The translations under genes were made by a program, and so were the position numbers. From the NCBI RefSeq assembly GCF_018139145.2, contig NC_059476.1, positions 10,959,501 through 11,023,500 of the forward strand: 64,000 nucleotides of DNA, given 5' to 3'. This document shows, one piece after another, positions 25,898 through 40,200 of the stretch. Position 1 is the stretch's first letter. Each line of letters starts with the position of its first letter. Origin of the DNA: Gymnogyps californianus. Its lineage: Eukaryota > Chordata > Aves > Accipitriformes > Cathartidae. The notes under the pieces are model-generated. The model made no database searches. It saw nothing but the letters and a program-made list of their open reading frames with translations, and was not told the origin of the DNA.

Positions 25898-28800
25898 AAA
25901 GAAAAAAGAATTTTCATCCAGTATTTAATTGCAAAAACATGGTGGGAGAGAAAGAGGACGCACGAGAAACTCCAGGACTTCTTGCATCTGAAGCAGCCAT
26001 TTTGCAATGTACGACAGTAATGCTTCAATGCTGGTTGGTGCAGAGAAGTGTCCTCAATCTTTTAAATTAATTTACTGACTCTGATGGTTCTTCTTCCACA
26101 ACACAATGTTACTCTAAGCCCCTCCTCCCATCTAGTCCAGCTCTAATAATGACCTAGCATTTGTTCTTATGTCCATGGTTTTGAGACCCATACTCTATAT
26201 TAATCCAAAATGAAAAATTCAGATGAGAGAAAACAGCCAAACAGTTCACCTGTGTGAGTATTGACTGTTGTCTATGTGAAAAAGTCAGCACTTTCCAGAA
26301 AACTCAACCACCATGGCGTATCCAAGATGCAAAAGTGATTTCCTCTTGTACGAACGAGGTATCTCACATGTGTTTGCTTTTGCCAAAGGCTGATTTGAAC
26401 GGTAGCCACAGGAACATAATATGTATAAACTAGTCTTACTATGTGACAGTTTATAGAAAAGCGCTTGTTGACTTTTAAAATGTGGGAAGACACTAGAAAA
26501 TATTTTAAGAAGATTTTTTCCCTTCCTTCCTCTTTATTCCCCCCTTATTATTTAAATATTCCCCTTCAGTGGGGAATCGCACTACACGTACATGAAAACT
26601 GCAAAGTGAAACTGAAGATAAACAGAAAGTGACTGATCTCATTTCACTGAGCAAGAGGGTTGAAGGCCAGAAAGGAAATAAATTGCTTTAGGGGTGGGAT
26701 GTTAAGCAAATATTTACACAATTTTCCAGTTTTTATCAAACATAAAATATAATCTAATAATCATCTAAGGAATGTTTTGAGAACATTTTCCCTTAAGTAT
26801 TACTCAACATTAAGACATGGATGATCAAAAAGTAGAGACCCACTCCAACCAAGCATGCAGCAGTATTTATCTCAAGCTCTCCCTAGTAGGAAAGATTACA
26901 AGGATTAGGTTTCAAGCTTGTGCAATTGCCTTTAGACAAACACAACAATATGCAATAAACTACTATTCCCCAGATGACTTCAGAAAAAAAACCCCATGCT
27001 AATGACAATTAAGACTGAAATAAAATAAGTAACAACGCAGGACAAAGAGGCCCCCTTGAAAGATGCATTAGCATGGAAGCCATCAAATCAGGGGGTGGTG
27101 GCTTTCCATGTGGGGAGGCATTCCCTGGGGCCACTTCTTGGCTTCCTCCTCACAAAGGAGTTCATTCCTTTCAATGATGATTTAAATTATTATATTCTCA
27201 GGGTTTGGATGAAAGAAAGCACGGTACAGTGGGTCTCAAACTAAAGTCAATCTCAGAACGCAATAGTTTAGAGAGGAGGATCAGGTTTAATAGTCCTCCC
27301 AACCAATCTCTGTTATCCAGGTCAGCCACAACAATATTTTCCTACGAAACCTGTATTTAATTGGGTCAGTGGAGCAAGAAGACAAAACAGAAACTCTACT
27401 GTAAGCTAGTCTCTACATTTATAAAACAGAGCTTTTCTCTGGTATCTTGTGCACCTGCTCCTCCTCTCAGATTCAGAGAACAAGCATTTGGGCACACCCT
27501 TTTCCATTGATTTCAATTAACAGAATGATAAGCATACAGAAATCACTGCCTGAAACAGAGCATGACAGCATCTTTGCAGCACTGCCTTTTCTTTGGGTCC
27601 ATTCAACATTCCCTACCCACCTATGTGTTGTCTGTTTACAGTGTGCATCTCTGAGACGAGGTCCCTATTTCCTTAGTTGATTGCTAAGCACCTGGAACAC
27701 TGCTAATATGGTTTATGTAGTTTATTATAAAACAATTCTACAATATGTTTAACATCATATATGTGTATCATATAATTCCAAATACTCCATCTTACTCCAA
27801 AGAGGACACTGGGAATTTACTAGGAAACAACTACTTGTGAGCAATTCCTGTTTGAAGAATTATAAATGGCTCATCTCATTTGAACACTTAGATTCCTCAA
27901 AGAGGAATCATCTGATGGAACTGGCATGTGGGAGCTTAATTCTCCCACTGCTTGCTGGTAGGGCTTTAATAAATCATCAATAATTCAAAATGACCGTTAA
28001 AATATGACCAACCAAGTGCACCAGCACAAGAGACATTCGATAAAGAATACTCTTCATGAAGAGGGTAATCTACAGCATCGTTAGTTACCAGCTATCACAT
28101 TCAAACCTCATTTTACCCTAGCTTTCAACATGTGCCTGCTACACAAACTGTCTAACAGTCTCTCTCCTAACTTTACAGCTAAGAGCAGCATCATGTCACT
28201 GGATGTTTCAACAAAATGCAATTGAAATCCACATTTTTGTTTTCTCCTTAATCAGAAGTTGAACAGCAAAATATTGGAATTTCAAAGGCTCACTAGTATG
28301 TTTTTGGTCATCAAGTTACTACACGAGATAGAATTTTTATGCATTCCTAGATTATCTTCATAGCTTTACCCATTCACGTTCTGTAACAAACTATGTTTCT
28401 TTTTATTTCCCCAGAGGCAAAAGCTGATGGTGCTAAAGGTAATTTTGGTCAGGGGAAGTAAGTGACTGTCTACCTTTACCCCTGAGTCTACACATCTTTC
28501 CTCCACACCGTCTTTGAACAAGGAAACAGCAGCGCTGTGACAGTAAGTCATAAAACATTGCATTTGCAGGGATATATTTCTTCTTTGAGGAACCCTAAAG
28601 TACTTAACAAACGTTTGTAAAGTACTGATTGTTTGCAGGTTGACAGCAGCCAGCAATAATACATCTCAGTCCACAGCAAGCTATAAGAACATCATTTCTG
28701 ACAGGAGCAGTAAGGAGAGATCGATAAGGAAGAAGCAGTTGCCCGGGCTAGCACATCAAGTTTAACATTACTGCTCTTCTATATATACACTTAATCATTA

Positions 28801-29237
28801 TGTCTCCAGGGATGCATTAATTCTATTTGTTGAACCAACCCACATACTCTTTTCTGTCTGCAACACACCAAAAATGTCACCCAAGGAAAGATGAGCCTGT
28901 CACCTGTAGCCCTCAAAATTATATTATCTGAAGAAGACAACAAGGAATTGATACCTCCTCTTTCTCATATCTACGTTCAGTAGTTAAGGAGATCAGGTAC
29001 GTACTTGGTAATGGACTGTTATGGGAAATCAGATACTCCACACCCCTCTAGTCTAAATTCTTCCCATGCTTCTCTTTCACCCCTTTTAAATCCATTTAAG
29101 CCATGACTCCAGATCAGGACAGGCCCTGCTACTGGTTAGTTCATCATTCACAAACTCTCATCAGGTTGTCATGTGAGGACCATGCACAGATTAATTAAGG
29201 GCATTTGCTCTTGGAATGTTTTGTTGAGATATGGAAC

Positions 29238-29340
29238 ATTATCCTCATTTTAGAGATGCACAGAAACAGATGTGTCCACAGTTATCCAAGATATACCCAG
29301 GACAAAGCTAGGATTCAAACATTAGTAGTCAAGTTTCTGA
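29238..29340 (+). repeat. MIR-like ancient SINE relic
   Basis: The sequence follows the MIR 3' half in order: ATTATCCTCATTTTAGAGAT, a CACAGAAACAG segment, a CCACAGTTATCCAAG segment corresponding to the MIR 'CACAGCTAG' stretch, and AAGCTAGGATTCAAAC, corresponding to the MIR 'GGGATTCGAACC' end. Divergence is high, as expected for an element that was active in early amniotes or before. Confidence 0.6.
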
Positions 29341-32300
29341 TTGTTTTTCCTGGATTGGAATGGGAAAAAAAAAACCCTCAACACCTTTAGAAGATTAAAA
29401 ATAAGTTAGTTACACAGTATCTCAAGATTGGAAGGCAATACATCATGAAGCATATGGAAACATGCCAATGCTTAACATTCAACTTACGTGAAATACAGAT
29501 ATGAAAAGACTATAAAAGGGACACTTATAGCTGAGTCTTAAAAAATATTTTAAATATTTTAACCATGAAAATATTGTATATTTTGAAAGCATATATAATG
29601 GCTCATAAAATGAGATGTTTTCTTCTCTTCGCTCATACACTTGAAAATATTTTATCTCTAAAATTTGTGCCAGCATAAAAAAGGCCTAGTAAAAAAATCT
29701 TCTTTCCTCCCACCCCAAGATTAAAAAAAAAAAGAATAATATAATTAGCTTGCCTTTGAAATAGACTTAAAGACTTAGAAAGCTATGTCCTCATGTTTGT
29801 AACACTAAATGGCAAGTGAACGCACTTCTTTTTAGTACACAGACTTTGTTTCTGAGTATACATTCAGCGCCTCTGAGTATAGCTGCATTATGTAGGAACA
29901 GAAACCAAAATGAGAATCTCCTATGGATGAATATTTTGCTGCTAGTTTTTTATACAAGTGCATACGACAAGAAATGACTAAGATCTCATCCTGACTGACT
30001 CTCTGCTGATTTAAAAGGTGATGTCAAAGTGAGCTAAACTGGCATTTGCAGAGCTCCGCAGACGCATCGCTGCTGAGCAGCTCTGTTGTTAAGCTCAAGA
30101 CGACTCCTCCAGCCTTGCTGACCTGCAAACTCACTCTTAGCCATACCGCTTCCACAAGTCCTTTCCCTTCGCTGGCTACTGGCAATGCCAGTCAGGCCTT
30201 CACCTGGTGATAAACCCAATTATATTTCCTCATAAAACACAATGAGAAAGGAGACTGAGTCCTCCAATAAATACCGTAACCTCTAGGCATCTTAAGCACA
30301 AGCTGTGAAGTAAAACACTAAAATGAACATTACTGTTTTAATACGGGATTGTATGACCTTCCACCTCCTTAAAAATGTGCTAGCAAACAAGATTTTACTT
30401 ATGAATGAATTTTTAATGTATTTTGGTAGCTATTTTTTGGTGCTTACCAAGGATACTTTCGGGAAATTGAAATACCAAGCAATTTCCTTTGTTTCTAGCA
30501 CAAATACACCCATTCACCTCTAGCCCTTGAATAAGACTGGGTTTTGCTGTTGCTGTCTGTTTTATTCTGCTTAAGCATTGCTGAAAATAAAATAAATCGA
30601 CTGTGAGAGAAAGCAACTTCTTGTCTCCAAAGTTTTGAAATCACTGAATCTTGTCATATTTAATAATTCAGACTCACTCCTCTAAATTTTGTCCGTGAAA
30701 ATAAGATGGTCTTTATATTCCAAAGATGTCTTCACAAAAGTCTGCAGTACTGGATCTTCTGACGCCGAGTGATTATGAAACCCCCTTTTGTTCTCATAAC
30801 TTCATGATGTATATCTATAACTCTTTCTTGTTTGTGAAGATAAGACCAGCCTTGTCTCTCTAAATGCCATTTCAAAGGAAGATTCACAGTTGTTTGACTT
30901 TTGATCTGTGTGGCAACTAGCTCGACCACCTGCGCTGGGTTCGACCAGTTACTGAGCTTGCTTTGTACCATCTTATGAACACAGCAAGCCTTTTAAACCA
31001 GAATGAGCTGATGTGTGAATACACCAATTTACAATGTAAATACAGGGTCCAACAATATGGGCATCTTTAATGACCAAATGTCTAAAGTGCATATATTGTT
31101 TACTGATTATATCATTAAATAAAACAGATGGCTCATATTCTCCATCCACCTACAGTGGATTAAAACACAATGGTGTAATAGTCTGGTAAACTGGTAATGT
31201 GAAACATTGCTTTGTACTGGTGTAGTAATATAAATAGCTGTTCACAAATGAGGTACAAGGCCCCACTGCCACTAAGAGTAATTAGTTTAAGGCTGTACTG
31301 AAAGAATGCTACCTTCACAATCAACACGTGTGTGCCATTTACACTGAAAACTGCGTTTGAAAAAATATAGCGGTGACAGAAAGCAGCAAGGAAGTTTCTC
31401 GGCATGGATAAAGTAGACCATATGCTTCCCAACACGTAGGCAAGACTGAGCACACTTAGAACCATGCTTCTCAAACAATTCCCTATTTAAATGCATTATT
31501 TGCAGCCACGATAAGCATGTCAGAGAAACATACGGTGCTTTTTTTTGCTTGCAGAAGCATTTTTATCAGGAGAAAAGCAGGGAGTTGGTGCAAAAATAAT
31601 TTTAAGATGCAACTTTTATTCAAGAAGAAAAATTATCCGTTAGTGTTGTAATCTTAAACTATCAGCAGATCTACTAAATAAGACAAGATGAAGACTTTGC
31701 TCTAACTTGCAAATGTTACAAAAACTTTCTGGGTTACAGCTTAGTTAATATAGCAAAGTCCAAGCTAAACAAAAGCTCTTAGGTAACAAATGCTACATAG
31801 TGAGATCCTGCAAGCTAAGCCATGTTAACGCTCATGGAAAAATGTTAATATTTGCAGAAGGCATCTAGGTCAGTGAAAAACTCTTCTGCTATGTTTTTAA
31901 ACTGGACAGTACTAATACCACTTATAATTCTAACAAATTGTAGCTCCTGACTATTCAAATTCATTGACTAGTTTTTCAAGTCTTCAAAAAAACCCAATTA
32001 ATAAACTGATTTTAAAATATGAGTTATAATCCTGATCCTAAGACTGAAGAAGCATTAGCACTGAAAATTTATCAGTCTGAAGCAAGCAGGTTGAAAGAGT
32101 CTCTCCCTTGTTTATATTATTCTAGATATTTCTGAAACAAATTTCAATGATTTTCAATGAATTACTTTAGAGCTACACAAATATTGTAGAGAACATAAAT
32201 CTCAGTGTTTACGGTAAAATTGTTTTTCTCTGTCTTTCCCATTTTGCTCAATTTCCACACTGACTTTTCTTTGCCTTCTTGATTAGGTTCAAATCTTCCG

Positions 32301-33789
32301 TATTAGTTAAAGAGCCAGCCAAAATTAGCAAATTTTCATCCTTCGTATCACCAAGTAGACTAAACAATCTCTCATTGTAAGACCACACTTTCTCATTCAT
32401 GACTTTGTTATTCTTCAGACAGATGCTCAGCAGGTTAGCGACGTGTGAACATTTCTTCTGCAGAGTTTTAAAGGTCCAATACAACATAATTACATGCTAC
32501 CGAAGGATATAAATTCTCCCTCAGTTTTGGTCTTGTCCCACAGCAGCACTAATTTATCTGCAACAAACTCTAAGTGATCCTGGTTTTCCTTAGCTGTTGA
32601 TTTCTCACAGTCATCACTTATGGCTGTCTTTGTAAAACTACAACAACAACAAACAACACCCTCCCAAACAAACTTTGCTCAAACTGAGAGATCCTCATTC
32701 AATATTAGGGCTACAGACGAGCAAACTACTCACACGATTAAGACCTGCAAGTTCAGGTCCTGGATTTTGTGGTACAGCTTGAGTGACTGACTTCAACAAA
32801 AATTGTACTCAGCAAATCCTGAGTTTTCCTTTGTTCCAGCTGTTGGTCACTTAAGCTCTTATGTCTCTTTAACACAGCCAAAACTCTGACCTGCTCCATG
32901 AGCTAGATTGAAAATGATCTAATCTAAAAGATTAGCTAATAAGGACAAGATTCTGATATCACAGCAGTTTTAAATCAGTCTGATGACTTCATTGTTTTCT
33001 TGAAGATAAAGTCCTTGGTGTGTGATCAGAATCGTCCTGGAAAGCTGAATTAATTTTGCTTTTATTAAAAGCCAACAATTTCAATCAAGTGTGGCAAGAA
33101 AAGTGCCAAGTGCTACTGGAAATCATACTCAGAATGCACAAAAGAGCCTCTTTACCTGATAAAGATTAACAAAGCTCCTGCAGAGACCTGACAGAAGACT
33201 AGGCAAAACAATTCCCATTCCAACCATTTGTTTCCAAATACTAGATCTGTCCAAAATGCTGCTGTGTCTATGGGCAAGGGTGGGAGAAATAAGTTAAAAA
33301 TTCGGATGGTTGTTTGACAACATTACTGCCTTTTTCTTAAAACGTTTAGAAGTGCCACAAAAAAGTTAAATCTCTGTATTTTGTTGATCTTGTTTCAGTT
33401 TCAAATGTTACTTTTAGTCAGCTTAGTATACAGTCTAGTTTTAGTCCAGATATGCAACCTCAAGAGAATGATTTAATTTTGGTGTCTCTATTTGCAAAGC
33501 TCAGTGACACCTACGCATGAAGCTACTGTTTGGAGAGGCTTAGCTTCCAGCATTTGCCTATTAGAACACTATCCAAGTCTTCCATTTTTACATTCCTGAA
33601 TCCCATCAAAAGGCTTGGCTTGATGAAAACTGGAAACTATAATTTCATTCTGTACACTATTATTTATGTTCTCTAATTCTTGAAAAGTTCAGCACAAATT
33701 TCTTCCCACAGCAGAAGTCATGGGCCATGACAGAGCACGGAAATCTCCTCAAATGCACCAGCACATAAAAGCTCTCTGTCTACTGAGGA

Positions 33790-33970
33790 AGAAAGATTTG
33801 GGCTAAACGTTAGGGAAAACTTGGAACAGTTTGATGGAGGAGACGGGGAATGTTCATGAGTGCAGAGCAGGCCAGACGAGTGTCTGCCAGGATTGAAACA
33901 GGGACAGTCAGTCCTGCCTTAACACAAAGGGATGAACTTTCCTGACATCACTTCCAAGTTGATTCTATTT
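33790..33970 (+). mobile_element. Old, diverged CR1 LINE 3' tail
   Basis: Recognised by the order of landmarks seen in CR1 3' ends: a GGCTAAACGTTAGGGAAAAC-type segment, a GGAACAG segment, a region corresponding to the GGCCAGAC motif, a GTCAGTCCTGCCTTA stretch where CR1 has its 'hint-of-gene-end' GTCCTGC motif, then GGATGAACTT and a final CTTCCAA followed by GATTCTATTT. Several indels and substitutions separate it from younger copies, so it is old. No reading frame survives. Both ends are approximate. Confidence 0.65.
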
Positions 33971-36900
33971 CTTTTGGTAAATTTGTGGATTAAAATGAAA
34001 TGACTCATGTAGCAAGATATCATGCAGATCTGTGATCAGAAAATGTTACATTTAGGAATTTATGGCTTAAACACTCCGTAGTAAATGGAATGTGTAAAAT
34101 TTGGCATATATTATTCTGTGACAGTTATAGTGTGAGTGGTGTCAAGAACAACATGATCCAAAATTTACTACTGGCCTTAAGGAGCTTGATTTAATTGATT
34201 TCTGAAGAGCTGTCTCCAATTATTTCAGCAATTACCAATGTCAGCTTTTGCTAACAGGTTCCCTACTTCACACTGCTTCATATAAACAATCTCACCACAT
34301 TCAAAATATTTTCACTACCTTCGCTATTCCTGAATATCATGTCAGAGAGAACTCATCCAACTAGAAACTACTTGTAACTGCTGCAAGAAAGCACTGCACT
34401 GATTATGCTGATATAAGACATGCCTTCCCATGAAAGCACATGATGGGACATCTATTGTGGTTCAGACGTGACAACGCTGACTATGAAATGCCTTTTGTTT
34501 CACTCATGACACTGTGAACCTTTTTAGGCTCTAGCTGCTTAATGGTAGTCAACATATCTCAATACAGAGAGCAATCACAAAGGGTTACGTGATATTTAAC
34601 CTATTACGATGCTTTACATTCTTGGTATATGCAGTCTAGGACTAGCTTGGATAATTATCCATTGGGATCCTGCTTTCCTGCAGAAACACAACTGTGCTTT
34701 AGATAATGTTCTTTCCAGCTGTTCAGCTGGACACAAGTAGATAGAAGGGGGGCAAATGAGATAGTAATTCCAGATGATAGAAAAGAGGGAATGGAGAGGA
34801 CAGAACAAAGGCCATTGTACATTTAAAAAAGGAATGAAAAAAGAGAATTAGAAATATTGTCTGAAGAATGTTGAGAGCTCTGCTCATAATGGACGTAGTG
34901 GAGGCAGCTTGACACATGGATAAAGCTGTCCAACAATCTGAAAAATAAAACAATGCTACAATATAAATGCTTCTATCTCAATGAATGAAGGACATACTCT
35001 TCTAAGACTGCCTAGGTGCAAGGAGATTAAAACACTGACTTATTTTATCCTATGCACTTAAGTTATTAAAAGGTAAAGATCAATCATGATGCTCCTTTTT
35101 TTTTTCCAGGTTTGAAGTAAATTTAACTCTGTATCACTTAGGCTGTTGGAGCTGAAGGTTTGCAAAGGCTAAGGTGGCATTAAACTAATCATAGCTACAT
35201 GCTTGCAATGTTGAAATCGGTCTCATTCTGTCAGGCACTCAGTACCTTCAGTATATGGCTTGGAATTCTCCACATACACTGTTTGCTGTAGCTATGGCGG
35301 TTATACAGCAGCTCGTAAGACTTCTGCACCTTCTACGATGCATGAACTGAAAAGTATTTAACACTGAATGAAAGTAGAGTAAGATTTTTCAAAAGCATTT
35401 TGGAAACAACATACAGAATACTGTCCAAGAAAGATGAGCAAGGTTTTAAAAATGGCTCTCAATTAATTATTAAAAATAAGAAATGCATGTTACATACATC
35501 AGATTACGCTATACCTAAATTGAGAACAGGGAACTCACAGTGTCCCATACTATTTTAAAATTCTTGCTGTTCAGACCTAGAGGTACATTTCCTGTTTTTT
35601 GGTTGGACTCCTAATGATGAAGAATGCTTACCCTTGGGAATTCTGCTGACACTACATTTACGTTTTCCAGATGTTTTGTCCATCACTTCAACAAAGAAAC
35701 AAGGTTTCTTTTTAAAGTCAAAGTGAGGGACGACCAGGTACTAATTAATGCCAAGGTTTAATCTGGAATAACAAGCCATTACGTTCCTTACCCAAAGACT
35801 ATCTTGTGATTAACAGCACCACAAAGCTGTTCTGTTTCCTGCTGAAAAGATTCAACACTTCGTAATTGATAAAGACTAGTTGCATATTAAAACACAAACA
35901 TGTACAATAATATAAGAATCAAGTAACTATATTAAATGCTTAAAAGTCAGGAAATTAAAAAAAAATGTTCTTACACTGACAGTAACAAGCACTAAAATAC
36001 CCTACGTGTATTTTATGGTTTCCATTTAACCACAGAAATATTAAGGACAGGGTTTGCTCTGTAATCGGCCTTGAGCAAGGGAGGACAATAAAAGCTGTGT
36101 TGCCCCAAGAGATGACCCGGAATCATTCTGCCACTCACTCCCCCCTTATTCAGTCTCCCTCAAGTTAAGGGAATTGTTCCTTTGGTTTAAGTTAACCATA
36201 TGCTTAAATGTGTTCCTGAATCAAGGTCTAAATTACTGAAGTAAACAGCTGCAGCTGTAAATATTCAACATGGAGCAGATATGTTGCTAAAGGATTTACT
36301 GTTTCAATCATTTTTCAGTGTGGAAATACATCTTGAAGTAAAAAAAGTTGCTGAAATAATTTCTGCTCAAACTTCTTTTGGCTTGAGACCAAATATGCAA
36401 AGTTCCTGCTGGAAAGAGGAATTCCTCTATTAGCATGAAAACAAGGCAAATCTAACTGTATGTTAAACTTCACTCCGTATCTGCGATACGAAGACTTTCC
36501 TCCAGAAAACTGCAGAGACTCAACAGTCATGGCCTAGTATGACTGATACCGAGATAGGCTTTAGCTCAGAAGAAAATCTTTTTCATTACGGACTTTTGGG
36601 GATGGAAACAGAGATTGGCAGGGAAATAGGGGAAAAAGACGGTGATAACACTCACTCTTTGTTTCAGTTTGCTTCAACAGGGACATGACTGTCTCTATTG
36701 CTATTCTTCTACATATGGAAATGTGGGCTTTGTCGTCAAAAGAGAAGGCAGAAGAGACATAATTACCTTTTCACACCTCTAGGAGTGTGAGAAAGCAAAT
36801 AAAAAAATTCTTGTGCATCCACTGCTGAAAGGCCACCTGACCAGGTCAATGGGTGGAGGTGGAACACCCCACACCCTTTTTAAAGAAGTGCCCTACACCG

Positions 36901-37039
36901 AATGTCATCTCAGCCTAATGACCACAGGGGCCCCTTCACAACTGCTGAAGTTGTTTGAGAACTCCTAGGAATGACTGCAATCCAGGCCCAAGCTCTGAAG
37001 GCCAATTCTAAATCACTTTGTTTTAAATCACTTCTGCTT

Positions 37040-37292
37040 AGGACCAGAGGCAACAGACACAAGTTGGATGCTGGGAAATTTCAGTTAGATACCTGGAAAA
37101 ATTGCTTATTTCAGCTGTTACTGGAACAGATTGCTTAGAGAGGCACTAGTATCTCCAACCTTGGATGTGTTTGAAACTTGACTGGGGAAGTCTCTGAGCA
37201 ACCTGCTCTAACTAGACTTGCTTTGAGCAGGACATTGGACCAGATGACCTTTAGAGGACCCTTTCAACCTAAATTGTCCTATGATACTATGA
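37040..37292 (+). mobile_element. Diverged CR1 LINE 3' tail
   Basis: The usual CR1 3' landmarks occur in order: ACCAGAGGCAACAGACACAA, a TACTGGAACAGATTGC segment, a GAGAGGCACTAGTATCTCCA segment, GAGCAACCTGCTCTA, TTGAGCAGGACATTGGACCA, GATGACCTTTAGAGG, CCTTTCAACCT and a short final ATGATACTATGA array. The ORF2 frame is broken by stops and indels. It is clearly older than the CR1 at 4930 and appears to belong to a different subfamily. I cannot place the start precisely; 36780-37040 may contain more decayed sequence of unknown origin. Confidence 0.85.
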
Positions 37293-40200
37293 AATGTTGA
37301 AAAATAACTGTAAGGTCTGGACTATCCTGAAGTTCAAAAGTACAAGGAAGTCTGACTAGAAGTGATGCAAGAAGCAGGACTACCAGCATTTGCCTGGAAA
37401 GAAGAGTGAAGAAGCTCGACTACAACTAGCACGGAGGCACAGGCATTCCGTTTCTGATTGTAGTCACATCGGTCATGCAGCTGTTGGCAAGTCATATAAC
37501 TTATCACCTGAGAGCTGAACGCTTACTGCTTCATTTCCATCAGCTGGAGGTAGTGTCTCTGTCCTGTTGGAAATCAAATTTTAAAAGTCTCTTTTATAAG
37601 AGCAGATGTGTTCATGATCTTCTCAAAGCATCATCGATAACAATTCAGAAGACTGAAATCTGAAGATTAAAAGAGTATTTTTGGCATAAAAATTTCCTGG
37701 TGAACCAGACAGAATACAAAGTTGTTCTGGAGGGTAGTAGCTATTTTTCTAAAATATTTTTCTGCCATTTGGAGGGGGGTAGATAGAATTTATCTGCTAA
37801 TTGGATAAAGATTCAAATCTACTGAAATTTTTATCTGGTTACTTTTAGGTTGGTTTGTTTCCCACTGGGCCGTGTGTGGCTTGGAGACTGTCCAAATTCT
37901 TTTCTTAAAAGTTTTTCTAGGCTATTGGATTAGGATATGGGCAAAAGACTGAAGATCGTTCAGAACATATTCTTTTCTGTTTCTTTCTAACACACTGTGC
38001 TCCCCAATTCACATTGGAGTAGAGGCCACGGGATAGATGTCTGAGGCGGCAATATTGCAGCTAACCACAGAAGATGCCATTTCCTTATGTTAAAACCTAC
38101 TATTTGAAAATTCTGTAACTGAAACTACACTGAGCTTCTGTTATAGTCTCACAATTTTAAAGAGGAGTCATTAAATGTTAGGATGTCCAGAGCTATAGAT
38201 ACATGTAAAAGGAAATGATTAATGTTTTGACATTATCAACACGCTGATATTATCCTAGTAATGCAATGCCCTAAGTGGAATATACTAGTTTAGTGGAATC
38301 TCAGTAGGTTTAATTACAGAAAAAAAAAAAATATTATGAATGTATACATCATTTCAAAGCAAGAACATGTAAAAACATTTATTACAAAAATTTCCTTAGC
38401 CAAATACGCAAAATACTGGGAGATAACAAATTCCGATACATAAGCCTGGCTACTTTAAGTTGCTAGAGCAGCAAACTGGGATAGCAAGACCTGTCCCTAT
38501 TATGCCACTGATTTCCTTAGTGAGCTATGACAACCTACAAAACCTGTCCCTGCTTTTATTCCCCATCTCCAGAACATTTTATGCACAAATACATAGCCAG
38601 GGAATTTAGGTCATACAAAGGGAGTAATTTAGCCCTCTAGCTATCTAAGTATCTAATCCCTTAATATAGTTGGCCAGATTCAGAAGAGATGCTACTTTAC
38701 CTTTCCCAGATGGTAAAAATAGAAATAGTTAGGCATTAATTTGATGCACAGGGTGTTAGCCTGGCATATGACTTCAAGCATATCAGCAAATCCTTATTGT
38801 GGGAGCAGCAACTCAGTTGAACAATGTTCAGTTTAACATTACCTTTTCCGTATAATAATGATGTGAAGAATAGTCCTCCACTGTGTTTCTTTATTGGTTC
38901 CATAAATTAAGAGAAACATTGTGTGGTATGTACTGAAGTATGCAGAAATTAGGACACAACTGCCAATCTGTGCTAATTATTTTTCTTACAGTTGTATTTA
39001 TCTAATTTGTGCTGATTTCTTGGGGTCTGTATTTTATGATTATTCTTGTGACTAAACAACATTGGGATGATGTTGAGGCTGTGATAATGCTAGACCCTTC
39101 TACCCAATAGACATAAACAAATTAAATTCATCATAGGTCCATCTATTATGTGGTTTTAAATAACATCCTGAGAATCTTCTACTGCAAGTTGCATCTATGC
39201 TGAGGCAACTCTTTTGGCACGTTTACCTGAACTGAGCTTAAATCCTAACCTGCCTTTCATCCAGATGGGTGACTCAGCTCAAAATTTTTGTTAAAGAAAA
39301 AGGAAATCAAGTGCCTTTCTGACACACAGAAACACGCCATCTTTGTGTTCGGCTACATAATCCTTTTGTCTGAAAAGAAGAGCCCAAGTATATTTCAAAA
39401 ATACGAAAAGATAGTATTTTTCATTTGGCTTATGGAACACTTATAAACTAGGACTCCTAACTGTGATTCCCAAACACAAAACAAAGTCAAAGGTTACAGC
39501 ATATGTTTTTGTTTCAGCTTCTTCAAATTACTTGCAAAGGTATTCAAACACAATATGAGGAGATACATTATTTTATTGAAAATAACAGACTACAGGGTGC
39601 TGCAAAAAAGGCTGAGGTACCTCAAGCATAAACATGGAAGGAATACATTGGTTTAGAAACCCATAAATCCTTATTTGAATCTGCCAACCTGAAAGCCAAG
39701 TAAAGCCCGAAAAAACTATTTTTCCTAAATGCTATGTCTGATTAAGCCATACTATTAAATGACAGCTGAACTTTAACATTAATATGATATTATTTAAATA
39801 ACTGCATGATTTTTTTTACACTAAAATGATGAATGATTTTTGGACAGCTCAATTGACATAAAGCAAGAAACCCCTTTAATGAGATTTGACAAAATGGAGA
39901 CATATGCAGAATATTCGTTACAGCTCATGTCGCAGAGCCCTTCCTGGGGAGACTTGGGTTTGGTTGTGTTTTTTCTTTCTTTCATTTTTTTTATAGTTTA
40001 TTTTGATTGTCTACAGGCACTGAACCATCCCTTTCAATTGCCACTTCCTTTCTCCATGGATTTTGAATTTAGCTTGTGTCATTTACATATTACTCAATCA
40101 GAGAATTTTATATGTTACAGTTTGGAGTTGGAATTGTAAGAAAAATGTGGAATGAAGGCATGAGGTTCAGCCGTTTTAACCTTTGTCAAGTGGGTATACA

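Noticed and set aside
26125..26150. CATCTAGTCCAGC resembling the complement of a CR1 motif
   Set aside because: A single short match with no supporting landmarks on either side.
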